From assembly GCA_002343715.1 (NCBI GenBank), contig DDSA01000013.1, positions 1-26,884 on the forward strand: DNA of 26,884 bases. The letters run 5' to 3'. The stretch comes from Phycisphaerales bacterium UBA2402 (GTDB taxonomy: Bacteria; Planctomycetota; Phycisphaerae; Phycisphaerales; UBA1924). The first letter of the stretch is position 1; every line of letters starts with the position of its first letter. Below, in pieces: positions 8,371 to 15,971 of this stretch. The translations under genes and the position numbers were made by a program. Below the pieces are notes generated by a model that did not search any database, was not told where the DNA came from, and was given only the letters and a program-made list of their open reading frames with translations.

Positions 8371-9300
8371 TCAACGGGGAGCAATACCCCACTCGGCGCT
8401 GGTGGCCTGATCGGCCCAGCGGCGCATGTCGCGCAGATCGTCCCACCCGAGCATCTGCCCGTGCCCGTCGAGATGGGCCCCCACCGCCTTGCCGCCGTGC
8501 CGAAGCGACACAAAGCCGGAGTTGAGTCCGGGCTGATCGGAGTTCGCGTCGTACGCCGCGTGCCACGCGGGCGCACCCGCCGCGGCGAAGCGCGGAGGCT
8601 CGACACGGAAAAAGCCTTCCGGCTTGCCGAGCGTGCTCAACGACGCCTGATCCTCGGCCCGGGCCGAGACAAAGGCAAGCACCCCGCTCGGACGCACCGC
8701 CTGATCCATTCGCTCGATGTAGACCCGGCCAAAGGTCCGACGGAAGATCGGATCGAACTCCTGGTGCCTGTCGCTGCCGCCGACAAAGGCGATGTTCATC
8801 CCCAGCGAAGGGTACAGGCTGACCACATAGTTGTATGTCACCCCGTACGAGGCCCACTCGTCCGACCGCTCTCGCAGATCGGCGAGCAGGCGGTCGCTCT
8901 GGTACAAACCCCGGAAGTTGTAGTCGAGGGTCGGGGCCAGCCGCCATGGATACCGCTGCGCATCCTCATTGAACAGCCGCTGACCATCGGCATCGAGTAC
9001 GCTCATCGGGCCGTTGACCCAGGTCCGCGGCGGATAGCCGGGAATGACCTGGCCTTTGCTCGAATCGGCGTACAAGTTGAATGCCACCATCTGCTGCGAA
9101 GCCCCGGCCAGTTCTCGCGTTTGTCTGCCGATCGCACGGGCTCGCCCCAGCGCGGGCAACAGCATCGAGATCAAGAGCGCGACCACAGCAATCACGACCA
9201 ACAACTCAATCAGCGAGAACCCGGCCCGGCGCACACAGGCGCACGCCCGCATTACAGGGCAACGCGATTCCGAAGCCATGGGCCAGCGTGGAGAGGACAT
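8371..9300 (-). CDS. Prepilin-like protein with N-terminal methylation motif and H-X9-DG tail
   Basis: 309 residues from the ATG at 9300. The type IV prepilin/pseudopilin motif is perfect: cleavage after Gly27, then FSLIELLVVIAVVALLISML with Phe at +1 and Glu at +5, followed by a hydrophobic helix. Prepilin peptidase would cut and methylate it. The C-terminus carries H-X9-DG (RHGGKAVGAHLDG), the signature of the large planctomycete family of prepilin-like proteins (DUF1559 relatives). The start is uncertain: ATGs at 9300, 9279 and 9252 all leave a usable leader. The open frame to 9423 runs through the probable promoter and is rejected. No pilus or type II secretion genes are nearby. Convergent with queF. 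Confidence 0.85.
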   Translation of the reverse strand: MSSPRWPMASESRCPVMRACACVRRAGFSLIELLVVIAVVALLISMLLPALGRARAIGRQTRELAGASQQMVAFNLYADSSKGQVIPGYPPRTWVNGPMSVLDADGQRLFNEDAQRYPWRLAPTLDYNFRGLYQSDRLLADLRERSDEWASYGVTYNYVVSLYPSLGMNIAFVGGSDRHQEFDPIFRRTFGRVYIERMDQAVRPSGVLAFVSARAEDQASLSTLGKPEGFFRVEPPRFAAAGAPAWHAAYDANSDQPGLNSGFVSLRHGGKAVGAHLDGHGQMLGWDDLRDMRRWADQATSAEWGIAPR

Positions 9301-9395
9301 CCGACCTGTAAAAAGTCGTACGTGATGGAGCGCTACGCCGCGTATGTCCCGTCTCTGTTTTTGGATGAACAAGTCACTGGCCATGAGATGTATTG

Positions 9396-9423
9396 ATTCT
9401 AGGTCGCTATACTTGTTTGACAA
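9396..9423 (-). promoter_or_regulatory. Sigma-70-like promoter of the prepilin-like gene
   Basis: Minus-strand TTGTCA (9418-9423), a 16-nt spacer and TAGAAT (9396-9401), each box one mismatch from consensus. Transcription would start near 9388, about 90 nt before the ATG at 9300. It lies in the most AT-rich part of the window. Confidence 0.5.
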
Positions 9424-9503
9424 GAATTATTGCAATCATCCAGCAAAAGCCCCATTATCTTCTATTAACTTACAATATTTGTTTGTATTAAGATAGGTAT
9501 TTC

Positions 9504-9508
9504 AAGGA
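9504..9508 (+). promoter_or_regulatory. Shine-Dalgarno site of the dockerin-like gene
   Basis: AAGGA 8 nt before the ATG at 9517, fixing this start. Clear Shine-Dalgarno sites are otherwise rare in this window. Confidence 0.6.
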
Positions 9509-9516
9509 TATTCAAA

Positions 9517-10551
9517 ATGGTAGTCGGTCAATCTACGTTGCTCTTGGTCTGCATTACGGCGTCATTCGCTGCCGCACAACCCTTCGTCGGAACAATAAAC
9601 GGGCCGACAATCGATCGGTGGAGTTACCCCTTCGCCGCGCAACCCGGATCGGAGCCGAACGTCACTGTCTTCGCTGCCTTGCAGCAGGCAGGTTTCGATG
9701 ATCGGGATGCGATGTTCTACCTCGCCTTTGACACGGGGTCACTCGTTCCATCGGGCGTAGGTTCGGATCGATACGTGGTATCGTCGCTGCGGGTCACGGC
9801 GTGGGTCAGCGCGGACAATCAGTTTGAGTACGATCCGACGTTCGACTCCGTGACCACTTCGTACGAGCCGTCGCAGGCTGGTTATACACCCGATCTCGAT
9901 GCCGGAAAGCCTGTGGAGTTGTTCGCTGCCGGGTATCGCAACGGGTGGACGGCTCTGACGTACCAGGAAAACTCACCGTTCAGCCCATTTCCGTCCTTCC
10001 CCCCACGAGAAGGCGTGCGCAGCGTCTTCGCCGCCGTCTACGACGATGCGGGCATCGCGACGGATATCGGACGTCAAGTGCGCCAGGGGTTTGAGGCGTT
10101 ACCGATGGCGATCGGTCGCAATGAAGAACTGACGCCCGGCCAGACAGTCCCAGCCGGCACGCCGCTGGTCTTTGAAGCGGATACGGGCCGTCTCGCGGAC
10201 AGCGTGTACCTGGCACGGGGCTTTGATGATGGTCGGGTCACGTTCATGATCTCTGGGCTTCACGCCGCCGCTGGTGGGCCGGGCGGTGGGACGGGCAATC
10301 CGAACTACCCCGCGTTCTTTACAAAGGAGAACGCTGTAGCACAGGCGGCGGGGTACATCGCGAGGCTGGAGTTCAGCGTGCTTGTGTATCCCGGCGCGGA
10401 TTTCAACCTCGACGGAGGGGTGGACGGATCGGATGTCGAGGCCTTCTTCACTGCCTGGGAGGCAGCGGACACGATCGCCGATTTCAATATCGACGGCGGG
10501 GTGGACGGGGCGGATGTCGAGGCCTTCTTTATGGCCTGGGAGCAGGGCTAA
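9517..10551 (+). CDS. Secreted protein with tandem C-terminal dockerin-like repeats
   Basis: 344 residues. A signal peptide is seen (hydrophobic LLLVCITASFAAA, likely cut before QPF). The central 270 or so residues are not a family I recognise; they are rich in beta-forming, Gly, Pro and Asp residues and hold no obvious catalytic motif. The tail holds two copies of DxNxDGGxDGxDxExFF, each ending AW, 27 residues apart. These resemble the calcium loops of type I dockerins and are common at the ends of Phycisphaerae exported proteins. The same tail ends the HAF protein at 20000-21349. Likely exported and anchored or sorted through the tail. It stands divergent from the prepilin-like gene. Confidence 0.8.
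   Translation: MVVGQSTLLLVCITASFAAAQPFVGTINGPTIDRWSYPFAAQPGSEPNVTVFAALQQAGFDDRDAMFYLAFDTGSLVPSGVGSDRYVVSSLRVTAWVSADNQFEYDPTFDSVTTSYEPSQAGYTPDLDAGKPVELFAAGYRNGWTALTYQENSPFSPFPSFPPREGVRSVFAAVYDDAGIATDIGRQVRQGFEALPMAIGRNEELTPGQTVPAGTPLVFEADTGRLADSVYLARGFDDGRVTFMISGLHAAAGGPGGGTGNPNYPAFFTKENAVAQAAGYIARLEFSVLVYPGADFNLDGGVDGSDVEAFFTAWEAADTIADFNIDGGVDGADVEAFFMAWEQG
10399..10542 (+). repeat. Tandem dockerin-like coding repeat (two copies)
   Basis: Two 63-bp units at 10399-10461 and 10480-10542 encode nearly identical 21-residue EF-hand-like units, separated by 18 bp. The consensus is DFNxDGGVDGxDVEAFF. Similarity is visible at DNA level as well, indicating a fairly recent duplication or ongoing homogenisation. 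Confidence 0.8.
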
Positions 10552-10742
10552 GGGCGGAGTATCGAGGACGGAATCAACGCCCTGCGGATCGAAGATCACC
10601 GACCGTTTCACCCCGGACCCGCCCCGGATCCCGGCTCGGAATCTCGAAACTCCGGCCGCCTGATTCCCAACAACCACCTGAAGCATCCAAACTCGCCACC
10701 CCCGAATCGGCGTGTGACCATCGGGAGAAAGGCCGTTTTCGC

Positions 10743-10749
10743 AGGAGGT
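10743..10749 (+). promoter_or_regulatory. Strong Shine-Dalgarno site deciding a GTG start
   Basis: AGGAGGT, 6 nt before the GTG at 10756. It is the best ribosome binding site in the window and rules out the longer frame that opens at 10714. Confidence 0.75.
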
Positions 10750-10755
10750 TGTACC

Positions 10756-11703
10756 GTGAGTCTCGCCAAGCACCTCGTTCGTTACGCCGTGATCGCCGGC
10801 CTGGTCGGCGGGGCCGCGGCGCTCGTTGCCGGACCGCACCGTGTCAGCGCGCTCTGCACGCAGGCCCGCAACTCGATCAACCAGTGCATCGACAAGAGCA
10901 TCGACGATCCCGTCGCGCTGCGGGCCCAGATGAAACAACTGGAAGGTCAGTACCCGCAGCGGATCGCCGATGTGCGTGGCGACCTGGCCGAACTCCGCGA
11001 GCAATCGGCGCAACTCAAGCGCGAGATGGCCGTCTCGGAGCGTGTCGTGGCGCTGGCCGACAGCGACCTCTCGCAGATGCAGGCGATGATCGGCCAGGCC
11101 CAGACGACGCAGGCGTCGCTCACCGGCACGAACCAAGTCGTCCGCGTGGTCTTCGGGAACGAATCGCTGGACGTGAAGGACGCCTTCGCCAAGGGCAACA
11201 AGATCCGGCAGGTCCGCAACGCCTACGCGACGCGGGCCACCGAGATTCAACGCGACCTTGGTTACTTGGCGCAGCAGGAATCCCGCCTGTCGGCCCTGCT
11301 CACCCAGTTGGAGACCGAGCACCAGGAGTTCCAGGCCCAGTTGTGGCAGATGGACCGCCAGGTGGACACGATCTCCCGCAACGATCGGCTGATCGCCATG
11401 ATGGAGAAGCGTCAGCGCACGCTCGATGAGCAGGGCCGCTACACCACCAACAGCCTCGACCAACTCGCCGCCCGCTTCGCGGATATCCGAGCCAAGCAGG
11501 AAGCCCAGCTGGAATCCCTCGGCCAGTCCACCAACGCCCTCAACTACGAGGATCGGGCGAAGTTCGAACTCGACGCCCGCCCGACGTACCTCACACCCGA
11601 CTTCGAGCCTCTTCCCTCCGTGCCCGCTTCGCCCACGGTCATCGAGATCACGCCCGAAAGCGTGAAGCCCGCGAATAAACCGATGGCGCTGAGAGCCAAC
11701 TGA
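10756..11703 (+). CDS. Exported coiled-coil protein of unknown function
   Basis: 315 residues from a GTG with a near-perfect Shine-Dalgarno. The N-terminus has a basic segment and a hydrophobic stretch (YAVIAGLVGGAAALVAG, about residues 8-25), either a signal peptide or a single membrane anchor. Residues about 40-255 are charged, Gln/Glu/Arg-rich and heptad-like, for example ALRAQMKQLEGQYPQ and LAELREQSAQLKREM, predicting long coiled coils. The C-terminal 60 or so residues are Pro-rich. No enzyme motif is seen. Strong translation signals and a terminator right after the gene suggest an abundant, independently controlled envelope protein. A structural or periplasm-spanning role is only a guess. 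Confidence 0.75.
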   Translation: MSLAKHLVRYAVIAGLVGGAAALVAGPHRVSALCTQARNSINQCIDKSIDDPVALRAQMKQLEGQYPQRIADVRGDLAELREQSAQLKREMAVSERVVALADSDLSQMQAMIGQAQTTQASLTGTNQVVRVVFGNESLDVKDAFAKGNKIRQVRNAYATRATEIQRDLGYLAQQESRLSALLTQLETEHQEFQAQLWQMDRQVDTISRNDRLIAMMEKRQRTLDEQGRYTTNSLDQLAARFADIRAKQEAQLESLGQSTNALNYEDRAKFELDARPTYLTPDFEPLPSVPASPTVIEITPESVKPANKPMALRAN

Positions 11704-11727
11704 CGTAACCCCCTCTCTCGATACTTC

Positions 11728-11753
11728 AACCCGGGCTTCGCCCGGGTTTTTTT
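11728..11753 (+). terminator. Rho-independent terminator
   Basis: A 9-bp perfect stem, AACCCGGGC (11728-11736) with GCCCGGGTT (11740-11748), 3-nt loop TTC, and a run of seven T residues at 11747-11753. It lies 25 nt past the coiled-coil gene's stop. The clearest intrinsic terminator in the window. Confidence 0.93.
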
Positions 11754-11801
11754 CTTGGCGAGGCTACGAGAACAGATTGAATCGCTTATGATTCAACGAA
11801 A

Positions 11802-12416
11802 ATGACTATTTCGCTTCCGAAGAAGACGCGGCGAATCCACCTCACCAAACTTCTCGCGTTTCCCGTCGTCGCCCTCGCGCTGGTCACTCATCACACCTTC
11901 GACGAGAGTTCATACATCGATGCCGGCATGGAGACCGCTGGTTTTATTCTTCTTGTGACCGCGGCGCTGGGCCGCCTGTGGGCCGCCTCCTACATCTCCG
12001 GGCGGAAGAACGCCGTGCTCGTCACGGACGGTCCGTACTCCATCGTGCGCAACCCGCTCTATTTTTTCAGTTTCCTCGGGTTCGTCGGTGCCGGGTTGGC
12101 GTTCGAGTCGTGGACGTTGGCCGCGTTGTTCGGACTGCTCTTTTTTATCACTCACTGGCCTGTCATCGTCCGCGAGGAGAACTATCTGCGCGGCGTGTAC
12201 GGGGACGATTTCACGCTGTATGCTGAACGTGTACCCCGGTTTGTGCCCCGCCCCTGGGTGTTGTCACCGGCTCCCGCGCTGGTGAGTATCTCACCCCGAC
12301 TCTTCGGACGGGCGGTCATGGAGTCGGCCCTGGTGCTCTGCGTGTTTCTCGCGGCGGAAACCGTGGAACGCATCCACCTTGTGAACCCGGCCACGGTACT
12401 TCTGCACCTGCCGTAA
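11802..12416 (+). CDS. Membrane methyltransferase of the isoprenylcysteine/phospholipid methyltransferase family
   Basis: 204 residues, four to five hydrophobic segments. The family signature is clear: DGPYSIVRNPLYFFSFL (about 76-92), then REENYLRGVYGDDFTLYAERV (about 127-147), the SAM-binding part shared by ICMT and PEMT-like enzymes. Such enzymes methylate lipid-like or isoprenoid-linked substrates within the membrane; the substrate cannot be told from sequence. A hydrophobic C-terminal extension (AVMESALVLCVFLAAETVE) adds one more membrane segment. It ends 3 bp from the convergent ACT gene. Confidence 0.85.
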   Translation: MTISLPKKTRRIHLTKLLAFPVVALALVTHHTFDESSYIDAGMETAGFILLVTAALGRLWAASYISGRKNAVLVTDGPYSIVRNPLYFFSFLGFVGAGLAFESWTLAALFGLLFFITHWPVIVREENYLRGVYGDDFTLYAERVPRFVPRPWVLSPAPALVSISPRLFGRAVMESALVLCVFLAAETVERIHLVNPATVLLHLP

Positions 12417-12419
12417 GAC

Positions 12420-12899
12420 TCAGCGTTTGGGGGGGAGATCGGCCTCTCCGAGCAACTTGAACTCCTTACGACGAAGAATCTGCCCCGCCAGGTGCATGTC
12501 ATCGACGGCGAGGGCGATCGTCGGCGTGCCGCAGTCGCGCATCATGAGCGGATAGGCGAAGTGGATGGACAACTCCGCCGCGAGCAGGCAGAGACACATG
12601 CTCGCCAGGGTGTGATCCCCGCTGATCTCCACCACAAGGACTTCCCTCAGGCTGTACGGTAGACTCTCCTTGCGCAGCAGTTCCGCCGCGGCGTCGGAGT
12701 TGCTGGTGATGATCCGCACGACGGCGTGGTCGCTGGCCTCGTGGACCGACAAGGCGCAGATGGAGCAGGTCGACGTCTCAAAGGCTTCGACGAGGTCGAA
12801 CAACTTTCCCACCTTGTTGGTGAGAAAGACGCTGAACTGCGTCACGGTCGGCGGCGAGTAGCCGCGACTGGTGGAGAGTGGCGTGTGCGACTGGCTCAT
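12420..12899 (-). CDS. Tandem ACT-domain regulatory protein
   Basis: 159 residues. Two ACT-type ligand-binding domains: about 20-85 (QFSVFLTNKVGKLFDLVEAF ... VVRIITSNSD) and about 86-155 (EVLVVEISGDHTLASMCLCL ... GTPTIALAVDDMHLAGQIL). ACT domains usually bind amino acids and regulate attached or partner proteins; here there is no catalytic domain. Members of this double-ACT type are usually free-standing sensors. The ligand is unknown. The ATG at 12899 lacks a Shine-Dalgarno. Confidence 0.85.
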   Translation of the reverse strand: MSQSHTPLSTSRGYSPPTVTQFSVFLTNKVGKLFDLVEAFETSTCSICALSVHEASDHAVVRIITSNSDAAAELLRKESLPYSLREVLVVEISGDHTLASMCLCLLAAELSIHFAYPLMMRDCGTPTIALAVDDMHLAGQILRRKEFKLLGEADLPPKR

Positions 12900-12961
12900 G
12901 CTTCGGCCCGAGCCGCCGGAACAGGGGGGTGCCCTGCGCTGCGGTGCGGCTTGTAGGAATG

Positions 12962-12990
12962 AGAATAGCGGACTTTGGCTGCGTCCGCAA
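12962..12990 (-). promoter_or_regulatory. Possible promoter of the ACT-domain gene
   Basis: Minus-strand TTGCGG (12985-12990), a 17-nt spacer and TATTCT (12962-12967), about 60 nt upstream of the ATG. Both boxes are partial matches. Confidence 0.35.
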
Positions 12991-13026
12991 GGCGATTATT
13001 CCCCGAACGGATCGGAATTCAGTTCA

Positions 13027-14484
13027 TCAGCGGATGAAAATGAACCAGTTCAGGATGAGAATGGGGACCAGGATGATGATTGCCAGAAACAAGTACCCGA
13101 AAAAACTGGGCATCCGGATACCGCTGGTCTGGGCGATGGTGCGCACCATGAAGTTCGGGCCGTTGCCGATGTACGTGGCCGCTCCGAAGAAGACCGCCGC
13201 GGTCGAGATCGCTGCGAGTTTGGCACGCCCCGCCTCTTCGGAGAGGAGCGCTTCGATGCTGGCGGCATTGACCGCTTCCGGCGCGACCGCGATTTGTAGG
13301 AAGTTGAGGTACGTGGGAGCGTTGTCGAGAAAGGCGCTGAGGGCGCCGGTGGCAAAGTAATAGGCCGTGGGGTTGTTCACGCCGAGCGCGGAACCGTTGG
13401 CCGACAGAAACCCCAATGCCGGGATCATTGTCAGAAAGATGCCGAAGAAGAGCAGGCCGACTTCCTTGACTGGAAAGAATGAGAACTGATTGGCTTCGTG
13501 AAGACGGCGGTCGGCAAGAAAGAAGGCCGCAGCTGCGACAAGGAGTTGGAACGTCGCCCCGGCGGGGATGCCCTCGATCTTCGCGTACTTTTTCAGGAGC
13601 GGATCGATAAAGACCCCCGCGATCATCAGCGCGAGACAGACCAGACCGGTCCCACCCTCGATGCTGACGCCGAAGCGGTGAGGCCGGAGTGTCTCCGGGT
13701 CGGCGGTGGGAACCTCGGCGGCGTGCCGCTTTTCATACCAGGTGTCCACCACGAAATACACCCCCAGCAGCAGGCCGACCACCAAGGCCCATTGCGGCCA
13801 GAAGTGTGAGAGTGAATACAGAAACGGCACGCCCTTGAGGAACCCGAGGTAGAGGGGAGGATCGCCGACGGGCGTCAGCGCGCCGCCGCAGTTGCTGACG
13901 ATCATGATGAAAAGCACGACATGCAGCGGGCGGAGGCGGCCCTCGTTCAACCGCATGTACGGCCTGAGCAGCAGCATCGAGGCCCCGGTTGTGCCGACGA
14001 AGTTCGCCAGCACCGCGCCGAAGGCGAGCAGGGCGGTGTTCAATGCCGGCCTCCCGCGTCCGCGGATCGTGATCAGAATTCCCCCCGAGACGACAAAGAG
14101 GCCGCACACCAGCGCCACGAAGGAGTAGTACTCGACGAGCGCGTGCACGACGTTGTACTGCCCGAAGGTCATGCCGTGCGAGGGGCCGCCGAAGGCGCGG
14201 AGGTAGTAGCCGGTGGTGATGCCGCCGAAGAAAAACGAGAAGTCCGGGAAATGCCGGTGCCAGATGCGTTCGCTGACAAACGGCATCAAGGCGATGCTCA
14301 GCAGGATCGCCACGAAGGGGGCCACCAGCCAGAGAGGAATCACCGGTTCGCCCGACTCGTTCAGCCGCTGCGGCACGAACCCCGCGAGCAACGCCCCAAG
14401 CCCCAGACCGATGAGCAGGCTCAGCGTCCAGATGTGGGGCCCGTGCCGCCAACGTACGCCGCGGATGTTGTCATCGCCGTGCAT
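13027..14484 (-). CDS. Sodium:proton antiporter / CitMHS-type ion transporter
   Basis: 485 residues with about 12 hydrophobic segments, as expected for the ion-transporter superfamily that includes NhaD and the putative citrate transporter group CitMHS_2. Conserved-looking re-entrant segments are SNCGGALTPVGDPPLYLGFL, SAFLDNAPTYLNFL and FFGAATYIGNGPNFMV; the Asn/Asp/Pro/Gly-rich turns are where such carriers bind ions. Inner membrane. Bacterial relatives are mostly annotated as Na+/H+ antiporters, but an organic-anion substrate cannot be excluded. It starts 48 bp after the upstream glycosyltransferase on the same strand; cotranscription is possible. Confidence 0.88.
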   Translation of the reverse strand: MHGDDNIRGVRWRHGPHIWTLSLLIGLGLGALLAGFVPQRLNESGEPVIPLWLVAPFVAILLSIALMPFVSERIWHRHFPDFSFFFGGITTGYYLRAFGGPSHGMTFGQYNVVHALVEYYSFVALVCGLFVVSGGILITIRGRGRPALNTALLAFGAVLANFVGTTGASMLLLRPYMRLNEGRLRPLHVVLFIMIVSNCGGALTPVGDPPLYLGFLKGVPFLYSLSHFWPQWALVVGLLLGVYFVVDTWYEKRHAAEVPTADPETLRPHRFGVSIEGGTGLVCLALMIAGVFIDPLLKKYAKIEGIPAGATFQLLVAAAAFFLADRRLHEANQFSFFPVKEVGLLFFGIFLTMIPALGFLSANGSALGVNNPTAYYFATGALSAFLDNAPTYLNFLQIAVAPEAVNAASIEALLSEEAGRAKLAAISTAAVFFGAATYIGNGPNFMVRTIAQTSGIRMPSFFGYLFLAIIILVPILILNWFIFIR

Positions 14485-14532
14485 AGGGGCAGAGGATATC
14501 GTCCTCGCGCGCCGACGCGGATGTACGGAACG

Positions 14533-15915
14533 CTATTTCTGCTGAACTCCATCCCGCGGATCGGGGGGTGCGGGCGGAAGCGGCAGCACCCGCCGACGCC
14601 CCAACGCGATGCGCAGCGAGGCCCACAGACCTCTGATACCGATAGCAAACGTTCTGGGCAACGCCTTCCACGGTTCAACCGGCATGGTGATGAACCCGTT
14701 GCCCACCACGACAATCATCGTCTCGCCGTGCAGCCAGTTGGTCGTCCATCCCATCGGCACGATCGCGACTCGGTAGACGGCCCCGGCAAAGAGTCTTCGC
14801 AGGACCCGCGGCACGGTCCGCAGAAGCAGCGGCACCAACGATCGTGAGTGCCACAGGCTGTAGTTCCCGGGATCGAGGTACATGCGTCGCAGCTGCTTAC
14901 GCAGATCGTCGAACCCGGCCCAGGGGTCTCCGAACGAGGGATGCACAAAGGTGGCCCGCCGGCCCGGGTCGAGTCGCTCCACTTCTTCAATAAGTGAAGT
15001 GAAGGCACGAACCTCGGGCATGTTGGCCGTGAGTCCCGGCCCCGGTCCGCTGCGTCGGCCCGCCGCGCAGGCCTCGAGGCCGAAGATGTGAGCATTGGCC
15101 AACTCGACCAGGCCGGTGATTGCCAGCGAGATCGCGTAGCCTGTTTCCATGATACCGCGCTTGAAGATCGCTCTTCGCCGCAGGCCGAGTCGAAACGCGG
15201 GTCCGAACGCGTTCCGTGAGGCGTAGAAGCGCGTGACCCCTTGGAACTTCCGCCAGGGGTGATAGACGATCGACCCGGCGATTCCGGCGAGATTCTGTCC
15301 GCTTGCCTCCCGCAGCGCGAGGGACCACTCGACATCATCGTTGTAGAGAAAGACATCGGGCATGAGGCCTGTCCGGCGCACCGCTTCGGCACGCACGAGC
15401 ATCGAGCACGCGGCGAGGTACTCGCACCCAACCACTGTCCCAGGCTCGCAGGGGCCGAAGTGCGCGGGGAAGAGGTGCCCGGTTTCGCGCGAGATCATGC
15501 CGCCGATCTCGTACGTGATGCCCGTGGTGGTGTCGCGCAGTTCCGAACCGGCAGCGCACAGGTCGCCGCGGCGTTCGAGCAGTTCCACGAGCAGCCGGAG
15601 CACGTCGGGGTCGAGGCGCACATCGGAATCAAGCAGCCAGAGGTAGTGCGGCCTGAAATCACGATCGCCGAGGGCCTCGGTCATGCCGACATTGAACCCC
15701 CCCGCGCCGCCCCGGTTCTCAGGGCTGCGTACAAGGCGTGCCGGAACACGGGCATCCGGCTCCGGATCGGCCAGCGGTGGCTTGGAGTTGTTGTCCACGA
15801 TCAAGACACGAAGTTCGATCCCCGGCAGTTTCAACGCGCGCACATCGCGCAGCAAGTCCCGCACATCGCGAGGGCGGTTGTAGCAGGGAGTGATGGCGAC
15901 GACCCGGATTGGCAC
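14533..15915 (-). CDS. Family-2 glycosyltransferase (GlfT2/rhamnosyltransferase-like)
   Basis: 460 residues. GT-A fold with VVAITPCYNRPRDVRDLL at the N-terminus, SPENRGGAGGFNVGM (64-78), the metal-binding DSD at 96-98 in WLLDSDVRLDP, and NDDVEW (192-197) holding the likely catalytic base. The 'NRGGAGGFN' loop and 'DDVEW' are typical of galactofuranosyl- and rhamnosyl-transferases that extend lipid-linked glycans. The C-terminal 230 residues are an extra region with hydrophobic stretches, probably membrane-associated. Divergent from a second GT2 gene, sharing a 56-bp intergenic region. Donor and acceptor sugars are unknown. Confidence 0.9.
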   Translation of the reverse strand: MPIRVVAITPCYNRPRDVRDLLRDVRALKLPGIELRVLIVDNNSKPPLADPEPDARVPARLVRSPENRGGAGGFNVGMTEALGDRDFRPHYLWLLDSDVRLDPDVLRLLVELLERRGDLCAAGSELRDTTTGITYEIGGMISRETGHLFPAHFGPCEPGTVVGCEYLAACSMLVRAEAVRRTGLMPDVFLYNDDVEWSLALREASGQNLAGIAGSIVYHPWRKFQGVTRFYASRNAFGPAFRLGLRRRAIFKRGIMETGYAISLAITGLVELANAHIFGLEACAAGRRSGPGPGLTANMPEVRAFTSLIEEVERLDPGRRATFVHPSFGDPWAGFDDLRKQLRRMYLDPGNYSLWHSRSLVPLLLRTVPRVLRRLFAGAVYRVAIVPMGWTTNWLHGETMIVVVGNGFITMPVEPWKALPRTFAIGIRGLWASLRIALGRRRVLPLPPAPPDPRDGVQQK

Positions 15916-15971
15916 TCGAAGGCCGAACCGTAGCGGGGTGCTCGGTACGATGACCTATCGTCAATGTATTG

